Assembly: GCA_963817025.1 (NCBI GenBank)
Contig: CAWFML010000002.1
Location: 1 to 64,000 of the forward strand
DNA length: 64,000 nt
DNA from: JACMLC01 sp963817025
Lineage (GTDB): Bacteria > Acidobacteriota > Blastocatellia > Pyrinomonadales > Pyrinomonadaceae
Direction of reading: 5' to 3'
Shown piece by piece: positions 8,863-17,201 of this stretch (position 1 is its first letter; every line of letters begins with the position of its first letter). The notes under the pieces are model-generated. The model made no database searches, was not told the DNA's origin, and saw nothing but the letters and a program-made list of their open reading frames with translations. The position numbers and the translations under genes are program-made.

Positions 8863-9528
8863 TTATCTTAAACGACCAAAGCGATTAATGAAATACAGCA
8901 TCACGGCTGCGATGACTGAGACGATGAGGGCGAGCGTGAAGGCTTCGTTATCGCGGCCCGCCTGCACCGCATCGTAGATGGCGACGGATGCGGTTTGAGT
9001 TTTGCCGGGGATGTTTCCGGCAATCATGATGGTGATGCCGAAGTCGCCGAGCGCGCGCGCGAAAGAGAGCGCTGTGGCCGCGAGGACGCCGCGCCATGCG
9101 AGCGGCAGCGTGACGCGAAAGAAGATGCGCCGCCCGTTAAGGCCGAGCGTGCGTGCGGCTGCTTCGAGTTGCAGGTCAACGCCCTCAAAGGCTGCGCGCA
9201 AACTTTTCGTCACCAGCGGCAGCGCGTGAATCGTCGCCGCGATAATCGCCGCCGTCACTGTAAAGGTCAGGCGAATCCCGAAACGGTTATATAAAAATCC
9301 GCCGAACCACGAACGCGTGCCAAGCAGCACGAGCAGGTAATATCCCAGAACCGTCGGCGGCAAGACGAGCGGCAGCGTCACCAGCGCATCCACCACATCG
9401 CGCCCCGGAAAACGTTTTCGCGCCAGCACCCACGCCAGCCACGAACCCGACACCAGCGCAATCATCGTGGCCGCGCCCGCGACCATAAACGAGAGCTTGA
9501 TGGGAAACCAATCAATATTATGAATCAT
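8863..9528 (-). CDS. modB: Molybdate ABC transporter permease
   Basis: A protein of 221 residues from the chosen start, close to the ~230 of ModB. Five or so membrane segments are visible, along with the permease EAA-type loop (LEAAARTLGLNGRRIFFRVTLPLAWRG). The ending matches ModB (ALGDFGITIMIAGNIPGKTQTASVAIYDAVQAG). It would form the membrane channel for molybdate or tungstate uptake. The start is set at the ATG giving MIHNIDWFPIKLS (complement of 9526-9528) rather than the longer in-frame form. No modA or modC lies next to it. Upstream is a REP transposase and downstream is a palindrome, so its partners must be encoded elsewhere or have been lost. Confidence 0.85.
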   Translation of the reverse strand: MIHNIDWFPIKLSFMVAGAATMIALVSGSWLAWVLARKRFPGRDVVDALVTLPLVLPPTVLGYYLLVLLGTRSWFGGFLYNRFGIRLTFTVTAAIIAATIHALPLVTKSLRAAFEGVDLQLEAAARTLGLNGRRIFFRVTLPLAWRGVLAATALSFARALGDFGITIMIAGNIPGKTQTASVAIYDAVQAGRDNEAFTLALIVSVIAAVMLYFINRFGRLR

Positions 9529-9541
9529 CGCGCAAGAACGC

Positions 9542-9626
9542 AGCCCCGCAAGGGGCAAAAGAACTTAGCCCATAGCGCAAGCTATGGGATCAGAGAAGAA
9601 AGTTAGTGTTAAGCCCCGTGAGGGGC
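9542..9626. repeat. REP palindromes, 3' side of RAYT gene
   Basis: Three short perfect or near-perfect hairpins: agccccgcaaggggc (9542-9556), tagcccatagcgcaagctatggg (9566-9588) and aagccccgtgaggggc (9611-9626). Two are followed by a similar gaactta tail. They flank the downstream side of the REP-associated transposase gene, as expected for REP/RAYT units. Confidence 0.85.
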
Positions 9627-9634
9627 GGAAGAAC

Positions 9635-10087
9635 TTACTGCCAGAGATAGCGTTCATCATATTCAATTTTGTGCTTCTTCAAAAATGCTATGAACTCTTC
9701 TTGAAACGACACTTTTCGATGATGTTCTTCCTGACAGGCTATGTATTTCATTACCGCTTGAGCATTTGACTGGCTAACACTAAAGGCTCCGTAACCGGTC
9801 TGCCAGCCGAACTCGTTCCGCGACTCCCATTTCTCGTGAACCCAGCGTGATGAATTGGTCTTCAAAATTCGCATGGCCTCTGCCATAGAGAGGATTGGAG
9901 GAATTGCTACAAGTAGATGAACGTGATCCGCCACGCCATTGATAAGTATGGCTATACAGTTTGATTCTCGAAGAATGCCGCCCATATATGCCAGCAACTG
10001 GGGCTTTAACTCTTCATCAATAAATGGACGACGTTCTTTAGTGCTGAAAATAATATGTGATAGGAGATTGGCATAAGTATGCGACAT
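9635..10087 (-). CDS. REP-associated tyrosine transposase (IS200/Y1 family)
   Basis: About 150 residues from the chosen start (MSHTYANLLSHIIFSTKERR). It carries the HUH metal-binding motif DHVHLLV and the catalytic tyrosine helix VMKYIACQEEHH, as in RAYT proteins of the IS200/IS605 superfamily. These enzymes cut single-stranded DNA at REP hairpins. A GGAGGGG-like ribosome site, itself part of a REP palindrome, lies just before the ATG at complement 10085-10087. GCCCC-type REP hairpins flank both sides, which supports the call. The gene appears intact, and related REPs occur again at 16038-16218. Confidence 0.9.
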   Translation of the reverse strand: MSHTYANLLSHIIFSTKERRPFIDEELKPQLLAYMGGILRESNCIAILINGVADHVHLLVAIPPILSMAEAMRILKTNSSRWVHEKWESRNEFGWQTGYGAFSVSQSNAQAVMKYIACQEEHHRKVSFQEEFIAFLKKHKIEYDERYLWQ

Positions 10088-10096
10088 GATTCTTTC

Positions 10097-10180
10097 GCCC
10101 CTCCGGGGCTGGTGATTTGTTTGTTGCATGTTCCCACGTCTGACGACGTGGGCTAAATTCTATGGCCCCTGACGGGGCTA
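10097..10180. repeat. REP palindromes, 5' side of RAYT gene
   Basis: Hairpins gcccctccggggct (10097-10110), cccacgtctgacgacgtggg (10133-10152) and gcccctgacggggct (10165-10179). The second and third are each followed by gctaaa, mirroring the tails on the other side of the transposase gene. Confidence 0.85.
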
Positions 10181-10194
10181 AACGATTCTAATCC

Positions 10195-11007
10195 TTAGTG
10201 TCGAGATTTAGTTTGTGTATTTATGATAGCAATCACGCGCAGAGGCCCGCCGCTGCCGCCCTTGATCTTCATCGGGAGCGCAATCACCTGAAAATTCTTG
10301 AGCGGTAGTTGATCCAGATTAGCCAGATTCTCAAAGGCCGGAATGTTTTTCTCGAAAAGGATGCGATGGCTCTCGAAGAGTGTTGACTGGCCGTAATCTA
10401 TGCTCGGCGTATCAAGACCGATTGCTTTGATGGAGCGATTCGTGACCAGCCAGCGCGCGGCGTCAGGATGAAGTCCGGGAAAGTGCAGCCGTGCGACAGC
10501 CGCAGGGCCGCGCTCGTCCGTGCCCATGTACTTCTTGCGGTCGGGCCAGAATTTTCCATAACCCGTTCTGATGAGCACCAACACATTTTTCGGAAGACGC
10601 CCGTGCGCCTTCTCCCACTTTTGAAAATCGCTCGCGCTGACTTGGTAATCGGCATTCGCCGCGCACTCGCGCGAGACATCAATGATGACTGCCGCGCCCA
10701 TCAACTGCTCAAGCGGAATCTGATCCACAGTATGTTTGCCTCTGGCGAAATGCACCGGCGCATCTATGTGCGTGCCGCCATGCTCTGCGGTCGAGAATTT
10801 ATTGGCCGCGTAGAAATAGCCCTGTTCCGTCGTGCCCTCAAAATCTTTTTCGAGCTTGAACGTGTCGGCAGTGGGCCAGTAGACAGTCTCTTCGTCATAG
10901 GCGTGCGAGAGGTCAATGACCTTGCCCGATGGAAACTGCGCCATCAATAATGTCTGTGAAGTTAAGAGAAAGAGCATGGAGCAGAGCAACGCAGATAGCT
11001 TTTTCAT
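10195..11007 (-). CDS. Secreted cyclase-family (kynurenine formamidase-like) hydrolase
   Basis: A 270-residue protein with a signal peptide (LSALLCSMLFLLTSQTLLMAQ) and the cyclase-family metal-binding signature HGGTHIDAPVHF at about residues 76-87. Other family blocks are VIDLSHAYDEETVYWP near the N terminus, VLVLIRTGYGKFW, and AIGLDTPSIDYG. The family includes bacterial kynurenine formamidase and isatin hydrolase, which cleave amide bonds with bound zinc or manganese. Export makes a role in tryptophan breakdown less certain, so the substrate is open. It stands alone between REP and palindromic repeats. Confidence 0.85.
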   Translation of the reverse strand: MKKLSALLCSMLFLLTSQTLLMAQFPSGKVIDLSHAYDEETVYWPTADTFKLEKDFEGTTEQGYFYAANKFSTAEHGGTHIDAPVHFARGKHTVDQIPLEQLMGAAVIIDVSRECAANADYQVSASDFQKWEKAHGRLPKNVLVLIRTGYGKFWPDRKKYMGTDERGPAAVARLHFPGLHPDAARWLVTNRSIKAIGLDTPSIDYGQSTLFESHRILFEKNIPAFENLANLDQLPLKNFQVIALPMKIKGGSGGPLRVIAIINTQTKSRH

Positions 11008-11025
11008 TCCGGTGTCCTCTTAATT

Positions 11026-11118
11026 GTCAGAACCGCCTGCGGTAGCGGACGGGTTTGAGATGGATAAGAGACAAGCTGTAGAACAGAGAGGCCCGCCCGC
11101 TACCGCAGGCGGTTCTGA
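11026..11118. repeat. Intergenic palindrome, gtcagaaccgcctgcggtagcgg family
   Basis: Inverted arms gtcagaaccgcctgcggtag and ctaccgcaggcggttctgac around a ~45 base spacer, upstream of the cyclase gene. A second copy at 49700-49792 shares the arms with a different spacer. The ~310-base gap 11008-11316 holds this element and the next one and no gene. Confidence 0.88.
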
Positions 11119-11222
11119 CCTTATTTTCTTGTCCTGCGAAGCGTGAGGTTATCGTAGAATAGACCCGTCATGCAAAAACTTAATTTGAAGCCGACGCATA
11201 AAACTGTGGCGGAATACTACGC

Positions 11223-11291
11223 ACCACAAAGTCACAAAGACACTAAGAAAGCCTTCTTAATTATCTTTGTGACTTTGTGACTTTGTGGTTT
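11223..11291. repeat. Intergenic palindrome, caaagtcacaaag family
   Basis: Arms accacaaagtcacaaagaca and tgtgactttgtgactttgtgg around a short spacer, ending just before the acyl-CoA dehydrogenase gene. The structure is similar to the copy at 53613-53686, but the bases differ. Confidence 0.8.
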
Positions 11292-11316
11292 TATCTGTAG
11301 TTGAGGAAACATAAAA

Positions 11317-12504
11317 ATGGATTTCAGCATCTCCCCCGAACTGGAAGAGACGCGCCGGCGGGTCGCAGCCTTTATGGATGAGTACGTCTATCCGAACGAG
11401 AAGCACGTCATAGAGCACGAAGGATTGCCGCAAGATTTGGAGCGCGAGCTTCAGGCGAAGGTCAAGGAGCGCGGTTTATGGGGGCCGAATGTGCCTGAGG
11501 AGTGGGGCGGAATGGGCCTCGGTTTTGTGGGGCAGGGCGTGGTCAATGAAATCATCGGACGCTCGACACACGCGCCGCGCGTTTTCGGCTCGGCTGCGCC
11601 GGACGCAGGCAATATAGAACTGCTGCATCTCTCCGCGACGAACGCGCAGAAGGAGACATATTTGAAGCCGCTCGCGGCGGGCGAAGTCCGTTCGTGCTTT
11701 GCCATGACAGAGCCGGAGGTCGCAGGCTCAGACCCGACGGGCCTGCGCACGCGCGCCGAGCATGTGGGCGACGAGTGGGTGATTAACGGTCACAAGTGGT
11801 TTATCTCCGGCGCGCTCGGCTCGGAGTTCTCAATCGTGATGGCCGTCACAGACCCTGCGGCGGCTGAGCACAAACGCGCGAGCATGATTCTTGTCCCGAC
11901 CCAGACCACAGGCTTTAATATCGTGCGCTCAGTGCCAGTGATGGGTTCGGGCAGCGTCGGCGGCCACTGCGAAATTAAGTTTGAAGATTGTCGCGTGCCG
12001 TTTGAAAATTTACTGGGCGAGGAGGGCAAGGGATTCGAGCTGGCACAGGCGCGGCTAGGGCCGGGCCGGATTCAACACTGCATGCGCTGGATCGGAGCGG
12101 CACAGCGCAGTTTTGAAATGATGTGCAGCTATGCGCTCAAGCGTATCTCGTTTGGCGAGCCGCTCGCGCACAAGCAGACCGTGCAGAACTGGATCGCGGA
12201 TTCGGCGGCGGAGATCAACGCCGCGCGCCTGATGACCTTGCAGGCGGCTTGGAAGATGGATCGCGGCGATGACGCGCGGATAGAAATTTCGCTGATAAAA
12301 TTTTTCGGCGCGCGTGTGCTCAACGACGTAGTTGACCGCGCCATACAGGTTCACGGCGCGCTCGGTTATTCAAAAGACACGCCGCTCGAATCTTTTTACA
12401 GAGACGCACGCGCCGCGCGGATTTATGACGGGCCGGATGAAGTTCACAGGATGGTAGTCGCGCGCCGCATACTGCGAGGCTTCAAGGATGCCGAATCAAT
12501 GTAG
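11317..12504 (+). CDS. Acyl-CoA dehydrogenase (ACAD10/11-like)
   Basis: A 395-residue FAD enzyme of the acyl-CoA dehydrogenase family. Visible blocks are the N-terminal helical domain (ISPELEETRRRVAAFMDEYV), the FAD/substrate segment CFAMTEPEVAGSDPTGLRT, the beta domain with WVINGHKWFISGA, and the C-terminal helices ending YRDARAARIYDGPDEVHRM. The DGPDEVH ending is typical of the group related to ACAD10/ACAD11. The next gene encodes an aminoglycoside-phosphotransferase-like protein; in eukaryotes these two activities are fused in ACAD10/11. It probably oxidises an acyl-CoA, perhaps derived from a 4-hydroxy acid, in fatty acid breakdown. Confidence 0.92.
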   Translation: MDFSISPELEETRRRVAAFMDEYVYPNEKHVIEHEGLPQDLERELQAKVKERGLWGPNVPEEWGGMGLGFVGQGVVNEIIGRSTHAPRVFGSAAPDAGNIELLHLSATNAQKETYLKPLAAGEVRSCFAMTEPEVAGSDPTGLRTRAEHVGDEWVINGHKWFISGALGSEFSIVMAVTDPAAAEHKRASMILVPTQTTGFNIVRSVPVMGSGSVGGHCEIKFEDCRVPFENLLGEEGKGFELAQARLGPGRIQHCMRWIGAAQRSFEMMCSYALKRISFGEPLAHKQTVQNWIADSAAEINAARLMTLQAAWKMDRGDDARIEISLIKFFGARVLNDVVDRAIQVHGALGYSKDTPLESFYRDARAARIYDGPDEVHRMVVARRILRGFKDAESM

Positions 12505-12510
12505 AAAGAA

Positions 12511-12607
12511 AGTTTCACGCAAAGGCGCAAAGGGAAAAGCAAAGGCGCAAAGAAAGCTCAAGCCCTTTGCGCCTTGTGTCTTTCTCTTCGCGCCTTTGCG
12601 CGAAACT
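12511..12607. repeat. cgcaaaggcgcaaag palindrome (copy C)
   Basis: Arms gaaagtttcacgcaaaggcg and cgcctttgcgcgaaactttc, with an inner repeat ggcgcaaagaaag/ctttgcgcc. It lies between the acyl-CoA dehydrogenase and phosphotransferase genes. Confidence 0.88.
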
Positions 12608-12650
12608 TTCTCGTTGCAATTAGGTCAACTTCGCGGGCATAACTAATTCA

Positions 12651-13730
12651 ATGAGCAAAGACACAGCCCCCGTCAGACCCAGTGAAGAGCTAGACCTCAA
12701 AGCGCTCGGCGCATATCTGGGCCAGCATTTATCTCATGGTGGAAACTCGCGGGTCGAACTCGAACAGTTTCCCGGCGGCCACTCGAACCTGACTTATTTA
12801 ATCAACTTCGGCGGACAGGAATTTGTCTTGCGCCGCCCGCCGATTGGGCCTGTCGCGCCGACCGCGCACGACATGCCGCGCGAGTACAAGTTAATCGAAG
12901 CCGTCCACCCGTTTTTTCCGCTTGCGCCGAAACCTGTGCTGCTCTGCGAAGAGCCTGCCATCATCGGCGCGCCCTTCTATTTGATGGAGCGCAGGCGCGG
13001 TCTCATCGTGCGCCATCGCATCCCGCCGGAAATCGGTGACGACTTAAGCATGCGCCATCGCGTCAGCGAGTCTGTGCTGGACACGCTCTCTGCTCTGCAT
13101 GCGGTTGACATACACTCGTCCGGCATCGCGCGCATAGGCAAGCCCGCAGGCTTTGTCGCGCGGCAGGTCAAGGGCTGGGCGGAGCGTTGGGGCAGAGCAA
13201 AGACCGGCGAAGTCGAAGAGATGGAAGAAGTGATTCGCTGGCTCGTGGACAGGATTCCTGCGGAGACCGGTGCGGAAACTGCTGCCGGGGCGACTCTGGT
13301 TCATAACGATTACAAGCTTGATAACGTGATGCTCGATGCGGCAGACCCTGCGCGCGTGGTGGCTGTGCTCGATTGGGAGATGTGCACGGTCGGCGACCCG
13401 CTCGTTGATGTGGGATTGTTTCTTTGCTACTGGACGCTCAGGGATGAAGGCGTTACGCAGGGGGAATCGCTGAGCGCGGTCACGCACGGCGACGGGTGGA
13501 TGACGCGCGAAGAGTTGATAGAGCGTTATGCCGCGCAGACGGGCCACGATGTGTCGCGCATCAAATTTTACGAGACCTTCGCGCTCTTCAAGGTCGCGGT
13601 TATCCTGCAACAGATTTTCTTCCGCTTCGTGCGCGGCCAGACGCGCGACAAGCGTTTCAGAAACTTTGACCGGCGCGTCCTCGGCCTCGCACGCGCCGCG
13701 CATGAATTGAGCAGGCACTCAAATATTTAA
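12651..13730 (+). CDS. Phosphotransferase family protein (APH/ACAD10-like kinase)
   Basis: A 359-residue kinase-fold protein of the aminoglycoside phosphotransferase family. An N-lobe glycine-rich/Lys region (FPGGHSNLTYLINFGGQEFVLRR split over residues ~40-62) precedes the catalytic loop LVHNDYKLDNVMLD at about residues 220-233 and the metal-binding VLDWEMCTVGDPLVDVG at about 242-258. Its pairing with an acyl-CoA dehydrogenase matches the fused ACAD10/11 architecture, where the kinase domain phosphorylates 4-hydroxyacyl-CoA so that it can enter beta-oxidation. That role is inferred from family knowledge; antibiotic resistance is unlikely. Confidence 0.85.
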   Translation: MSKDTAPVRPSEELDLKALGAYLGQHLSHGGNSRVELEQFPGGHSNLTYLINFGGQEFVLRRPPIGPVAPTAHDMPREYKLIEAVHPFFPLAPKPVLLCEEPAIIGAPFYLMERRRGLIVRHRIPPEIGDDLSMRHRVSESVLDTLSALHAVDIHSSGIARIGKPAGFVARQVKGWAERWGRAKTGEVEEMEEVIRWLVDRIPAETGAETAAGATLVHNDYKLDNVMLDAADPARVVAVLDWEMCTVGDPLVDVGLFLCYWTLRDEGVTQGESLSAVTHGDGWMTREELIERYAAQTGHDVSRIKFYETFALFKVAVILQQIFFRFVRGQTRDKRFRNFDRRVLGLARAAHELSRHSNI

Positions 13731-13808
13731 TCATTGATTCATTTGCTCATTGATTCATTTGCTCATCGAATCAATGAGCAAATGAATCAATGAGCAAATG
13801 AATCAATG
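13731..13808. repeat. Inverted repeat of gattcatttgctcatt units overlapping birA start
   Basis: Tandem units of attgattcatttgctc are followed by their inverse gagcaaatgaatcaat. Together they form a ~75-base hairpin directly after the phosphotransferase stop. The last unit ends in atcaATG and supplies the apparent start codon of birA. Confidence 0.88.
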
Positions 13809-14600
13809 CGACTGACGATTTTGAAATACGATTCGTTGCCTTCGACCAATAGCGAGGCGGCGTCACAGGCCGCGCGCGGCGCAGCCGAAGGATTGTGCGT
13901 CGTCGCGCGCGAGCAGACGCGCGGGCGCGGGCGCAGAGCGCGCGTCTGGATTTCGCCGCCGGATGCGGGGCTGTATTTCAGTATTGTTCTGCGCCCGCGT
14001 CTTGAATTGCGCGCTTGGCCGCTTATCACTCTGATGTCCGCTCTTGCAGTCTCAGATGCGCTCGTTGATGCTTGCCAGCTCGAAACAGACATCAAGTGGC
14101 CCAATGATATTTACGCGGGCGGGCGCAAGGTCTGCGGCATTCTGGCGGAGACTGTCGAGACGGCAGGCGGGCGCGCGGTCGTCGTTGGCATCGGCATCAA
14201 TCTCAAGTCGAGCGCGTTTCCGGCGGAGTTGCGAGACGCTGCCACCTCCGTCGAGGAAGAGACGGGAAGCGTGCCGTTGATGGAAGAGTTATTGCCCGCG
14301 CTGACTCAGGCCATCGCGCGGCTTTACGAACTGCTACATGAATCGTCCGGCCCGAAAAATTTATTAGACCAATGGGCGGCGCGCTCAAGTTATGCCGAAG
14401 GGATGCGCGTGCGCGTCGCGCTCGCGGAGGAATCTTTTGAAGGCACAACGCGCGGGCTTGCGAGCGACGGCGCTTTGCGTGTAGAAACTGACGCGGGAGA
14501 AATCAGACTCGTGCACGCCGGAGACGTGACGGCATTGCGTCCGGTCAAGGTAAAAGTAAAAAGGCAAAAGGCAAAAGGTAAAAGTAAAAAGGTAATATGA
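13806..14600 (+). CDS. birA: Biotin--[acetyl-CoA-carboxylase] ligase, monofunctional
   Basis: A 264-residue biotin protein ligase without the N-terminal repressor helix-turn-helix. It activates biotin as biotinyl-AMP and transfers it to carboxylase carrier proteins. Motifs seen are the substrate-binding DSLPSTNSEA, the nucleotide/biotin loop ARGAAEGLCVVAREQTRGRGRRARVW (GRGRRAR core), IKWPNDIYAGGRKVCGIL, and GIGINL. The start ATG lies at the edge of an inverted repeat and has no visible Shine-Dalgarno. The last ~17 residues are a lysine-rich tail translated from another repeat, so both ends of the gene appear to have been reshaped by intergenic repeats. Confidence 0.92.
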   Translation: MRLTILKYDSLPSTNSEAASQAARGAAEGLCVVAREQTRGRGRRARVWISPPDAGLYFSIVLRPRLELRAWPLITLMSALAVSDALVDACQLETDIKWPNDIYAGGRKVCGILAETVETAGGRAVVVGIGINLKSSAFPAELRDAATSVEEETGSVPLMEELLPALTQAIARLYELLHESSGPKNLLDQWAARSSYAEGMRVRVALAEESFEGTTRGLASDGALRVETDAGEIRLVHAGDVTALRPVKVKVKRQKAKGKSKKVI

Positions 14601-14660
14601 GAGTGACGCTATCTTCACTTTTGCCTTTTACCTTTTTACTTTTTACTTCCTTATATCTCG
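14546..14660. repeat. Inverted repeat of aaaggcaaaaggtaaaagt units
   Basis: Purine-rich units such as gtaaaaagtaaaaaggcaaaa are followed about 40 bases later by the inverse tttgccttttacctttttac. The left half is translated as the lysine-rich end of birA; the right half lies in the gap before the glycosyltransferase gene. Confidence 0.85.
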
Positions 14661-14676
14661 TTCCAATGTTGAATAA

Positions 14677-15959
14677 ATGAATCTGACAGGTAAACGAATC
14701 GTGCTGACGACCTTCGGTTCGTTCGGCGACATCCATCCGTACATGGCGCTCGCGCTTGAGCTAAAGGCGCGCGGGTATTCGGCCCTCATTGCGACCAGCG
14801 AGATTTATCGTGAGAAGATCGAAGGCGCGGGGATCGAGTTTCATCCCGTGCGCCCTGACATACAGGGGCCGGACGACCCCGGCACGGAAGAGCTGCTCAG
14901 AAAAATCATGGAGCCTCAGACGGGCGGGGAGTTTCTTTTAAAGAGATCATCTTGCCCCACCTGCGCGACTCTTATGATGATTTGATGGAAGCCGTGCGCG
15001 GAGCCGACATGCTCGTCACGCACGTCATCACTTTTGCTGGCCCGCTCGTCGCACAGAAGACTGGCATCAAATGGACTTCGACCGTCCTGGCTCCCGTCTC
15101 TTTGTGGTCTGCGTATGACCCGTTCGTGCCGCCAAACATGATCTGGATTGCGCCGCTCCTGCGCGCGGCAGGGCCGGGAATTAACCGCGCGTTTCTCTCC
15201 GTCGTTAGAAGATGGACTCAAGGATGGATGGAGCCGATAGCCGGTTTGCGCAAAGAACTGGGGTTGCAGAAAGGCTTGCATCCTTTGTTTGAAGGACAGC
15301 ATTCGCCCGCGCTCGTCCTCGCGCTCTTTTCAGAAGTGATTGGCACACAGCAGCCTGACTGGCCGCCGCACACTGTAGTCACGGGTTTTCCTTTTTATGA
15401 CAAGAAGGATGAGACGCCCATTGCGCCTGAGCTGCTGAAATTTCTCGATGCGGGTACGCCCCCCGTCGTCTTCACGCTCGGCTCGTCCGCAGTCTTTATC
15501 GCGGATGATTTTTTTCATCAGAGCATCGCGGCGGTTAAAGAATTGGGCCAGCGCGCGGTGCTGCTGATAGGCGATGCGCGAAACATGCCGAAAGAGCCTT
15601 TGCCGGATGGCGTAGTGGCATTTGATTATGCGCCGTATGGCGAGCTGCTGCCGCGTTCAAGCGTCATCGTTCATCAGGGCGGCGTGGGCACGACCGCGCA
15701 AGCCCTTCGCGCGGGCAAGCCGATGCTCGTCATGCCCTACAACCACGACCAACCGGATAACGCAGCACGCGTCACACGGCTCGGCGTCGGGCGCACTCTC
15801 TCCAGAAACCGCTACAAGGCCGCGCGCGTAGTGGAGGAATTAAAGGAATTGTTGGACAATCCCCTCTACGCACAACGCGCAGCCGAAGTCAGCGCACGCG
15901 TTCGCAGTGAGAACGGAGCGCGCAGGGCATGTGAAGAGATTGAAAAACAGTTGTCATAA
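14677..15959 (+). CDS. GT1-type glycosyltransferase, split by a -1 frameshift
   Basis: Two overlapping frames together give one glycosyltransferase of about 427 residues of the MGT/UDP-glucosyltransferase type. The first frame (14677-14985) has the N-terminal Rossmann start TGKRIVLTTFGSFGDIHPYM. The second, from about 14940, carries the acceptor domain and the donor-binding motif SVIVHQGGVGTTAQALRAGKP, followed by MPYNHDQPDNAARV. The frames join if one base is re-read at 14937-14943, where the bases are T TTA AAG in the first frame. After the shift the protein reads FKEIILPHLRDSYDDL, which fits the family. It may be a real mutation, a sequencing error or a programmed shift. The glycosylated substrate is unknown. 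Confidence 0.8.
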
Positions 15960-16037
15960 TTCATTAACCCGGCATGAAAAGCTAGGTTCAATCTTAATTC
16001 TGAGTGCCGCATTCTGAGCGCTAAAAAGCTGGTTTAA

Positions 16038-16218
16038 AAGCCCTGAAAGGGCGCAATGTAATAGCCTGTGGCATCGCCACAGGTTAGCTTTAAATAACAA
16101 GCCCTGAAAGGGCGAAATAATTTATGCCGCCCTTTCAGGGCTTGGAATCATAATGATGACCTGATACCTGTGGCGTTGCCACAGGCTATGACATGACGCC
16201 CCTTCGGGGCTTTCACAG
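16038..16218. repeat. REP palindrome cluster without a transposase gene
   Basis: At least six hairpins fill this gap: agccctgaaagggc twice, gccctttcagggct once in inverse orientation, cctgtggcatcgccacagg, cctgtggcgttgccacagg, and gccccttcggggc. They resemble the REPs at the RAYT gene at 9.6-10.1 kb in design. No gene is seen in 15960-16243. Confidence 0.85.
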
Positions 16219-16243
16219 ACTTTTCAAACAGCTTCTAAAACTT

Positions 16244-17038
16244 ATGCTTTTAGTCATTGATGTCGGCAATACGAATACTTCGCTCGGCGTGTATGAGGAC
16301 GAGCGGCTGGTCAAGCACTGGCGTTTGACGAGCGCGCGTGCTCGCACTGTCGATGAGTATGGCGTCCATGCGCGCAATCTCTTCTCGCTCGCCGGAATTG
16401 ATTTCAAAGCGATTACGGGAGTGGCTATCGCGTCCGTCGTGCCGCCTTTGAACTTCGCTTTGAAACGCATGTCCGAAGTCTATTTCAATCGCACGCCGCT
16501 TTTTATAGATCACTCGACGGCGACGGGCGTGCCGATTCTCTACGACCCGCCGTCGGATGTCGGCGCGGACAGGATTGTGGATGCGGTGGCGGCGATTGAA
16601 AAGTATGGCGCGCCGTGCATCATCGTGGATTTCGGGACGGCGACGACCTTCGATGCGATTAACGAACGCGGCGAATATTTGGGCGGCGTGATTACGCCCG
16701 GCATCAACATCTCCGCCGACGCGCTCTTTGAACGCGCCGCGCGCCTGCCGCGCGTAGAGATCAAACGACCCGCGACGGTCATCGGCACTTCAACCGTCGG
16801 CTCTATGCAATCGGGTCTCTACTATGGTTATGCCGGATTGGTTGACGGCATCCTCAGACGCATGTGTGCGGAACTCGGCGGCGAGCCGCACATCATCGCT
16901 ACAGGCGGCCTCGCGCCGCTCATCGCCACTGGCTCTGAGCTGATACAAACGGTTGACGACACGCTCACGCTCGAAGGCATGAGAATAATTTATGAACGGC
17001 ATAAGGCGTCAGGACTCGGAATTCATGGCTCAGAATGA
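16244..17038 (+). CDS. coaX: Type III pantothenate kinase
   Basis: About 264 residues from ATG 16244 (MLLVIDVGNTNTSLGVY). It phosphorylates pantothenate in the first step of coenzyme A synthesis. CoaX signatures are the N-terminal DVGNTNT phosphate loop, VGADRIVDAVAA, the catalytic/phosphate block IIVDFGTATTFDAI and GGVITPGINISADALFERAARLP. The longer in-frame upstream part is translated from the REP cluster and was not accepted. The length matches the family. No feedback site is expected in this type of enzyme. Confidence 0.95.
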   Translation: MLLVIDVGNTNTSLGVYEDERLVKHWRLTSARARTVDEYGVHARNLFSLAGIDFKAITGVAIASVVPPLNFALKRMSEVYFNRTPLFIDHSTATGVPILYDPPSDVGADRIVDAVAAIEKYGAPCIIVDFGTATTFDAINERGEYLGGVITPGINISADALFERAARLPRVEIKRPATVIGTSTVGSMQSGLYYGYAGLVDGILRRMCAELGGEPHIIATGGLAPLIATGSELIQTVDDTLTLEGMRIIYERHKASGLGIHGSE

Positions 17039-17094
17039 GAGACGAGCAGCGGTCAATTTAAAATTCAGGTGAATAGCTCATCAATGCGACAGAA

Positions 17095-17165
17095 TCTCCC
17101 GCAAAGGCGCAAAGGAAGCATTCAAGATAAGTAATAGCTCAACTACTTTGCGCCTTTGCGGGAAC
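17095..17165. repeat. cgcaaaggcgcaaag palindrome (copy D)
   Basis: Arms tcccgcaaaggcgcaaag and ctttgcgcctttgcggga around a ~33-base spacer, just before the conserved hypothetical gene. Its right arm can be translated as MRLCGN, so an upstream start at 17148 is treated as an artefact. Confidence 0.88.
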
Positions 17166-17201
17166 ATGATTTTTATTCAATTCTTAAGCTTGGGTTTTGT
17201 C

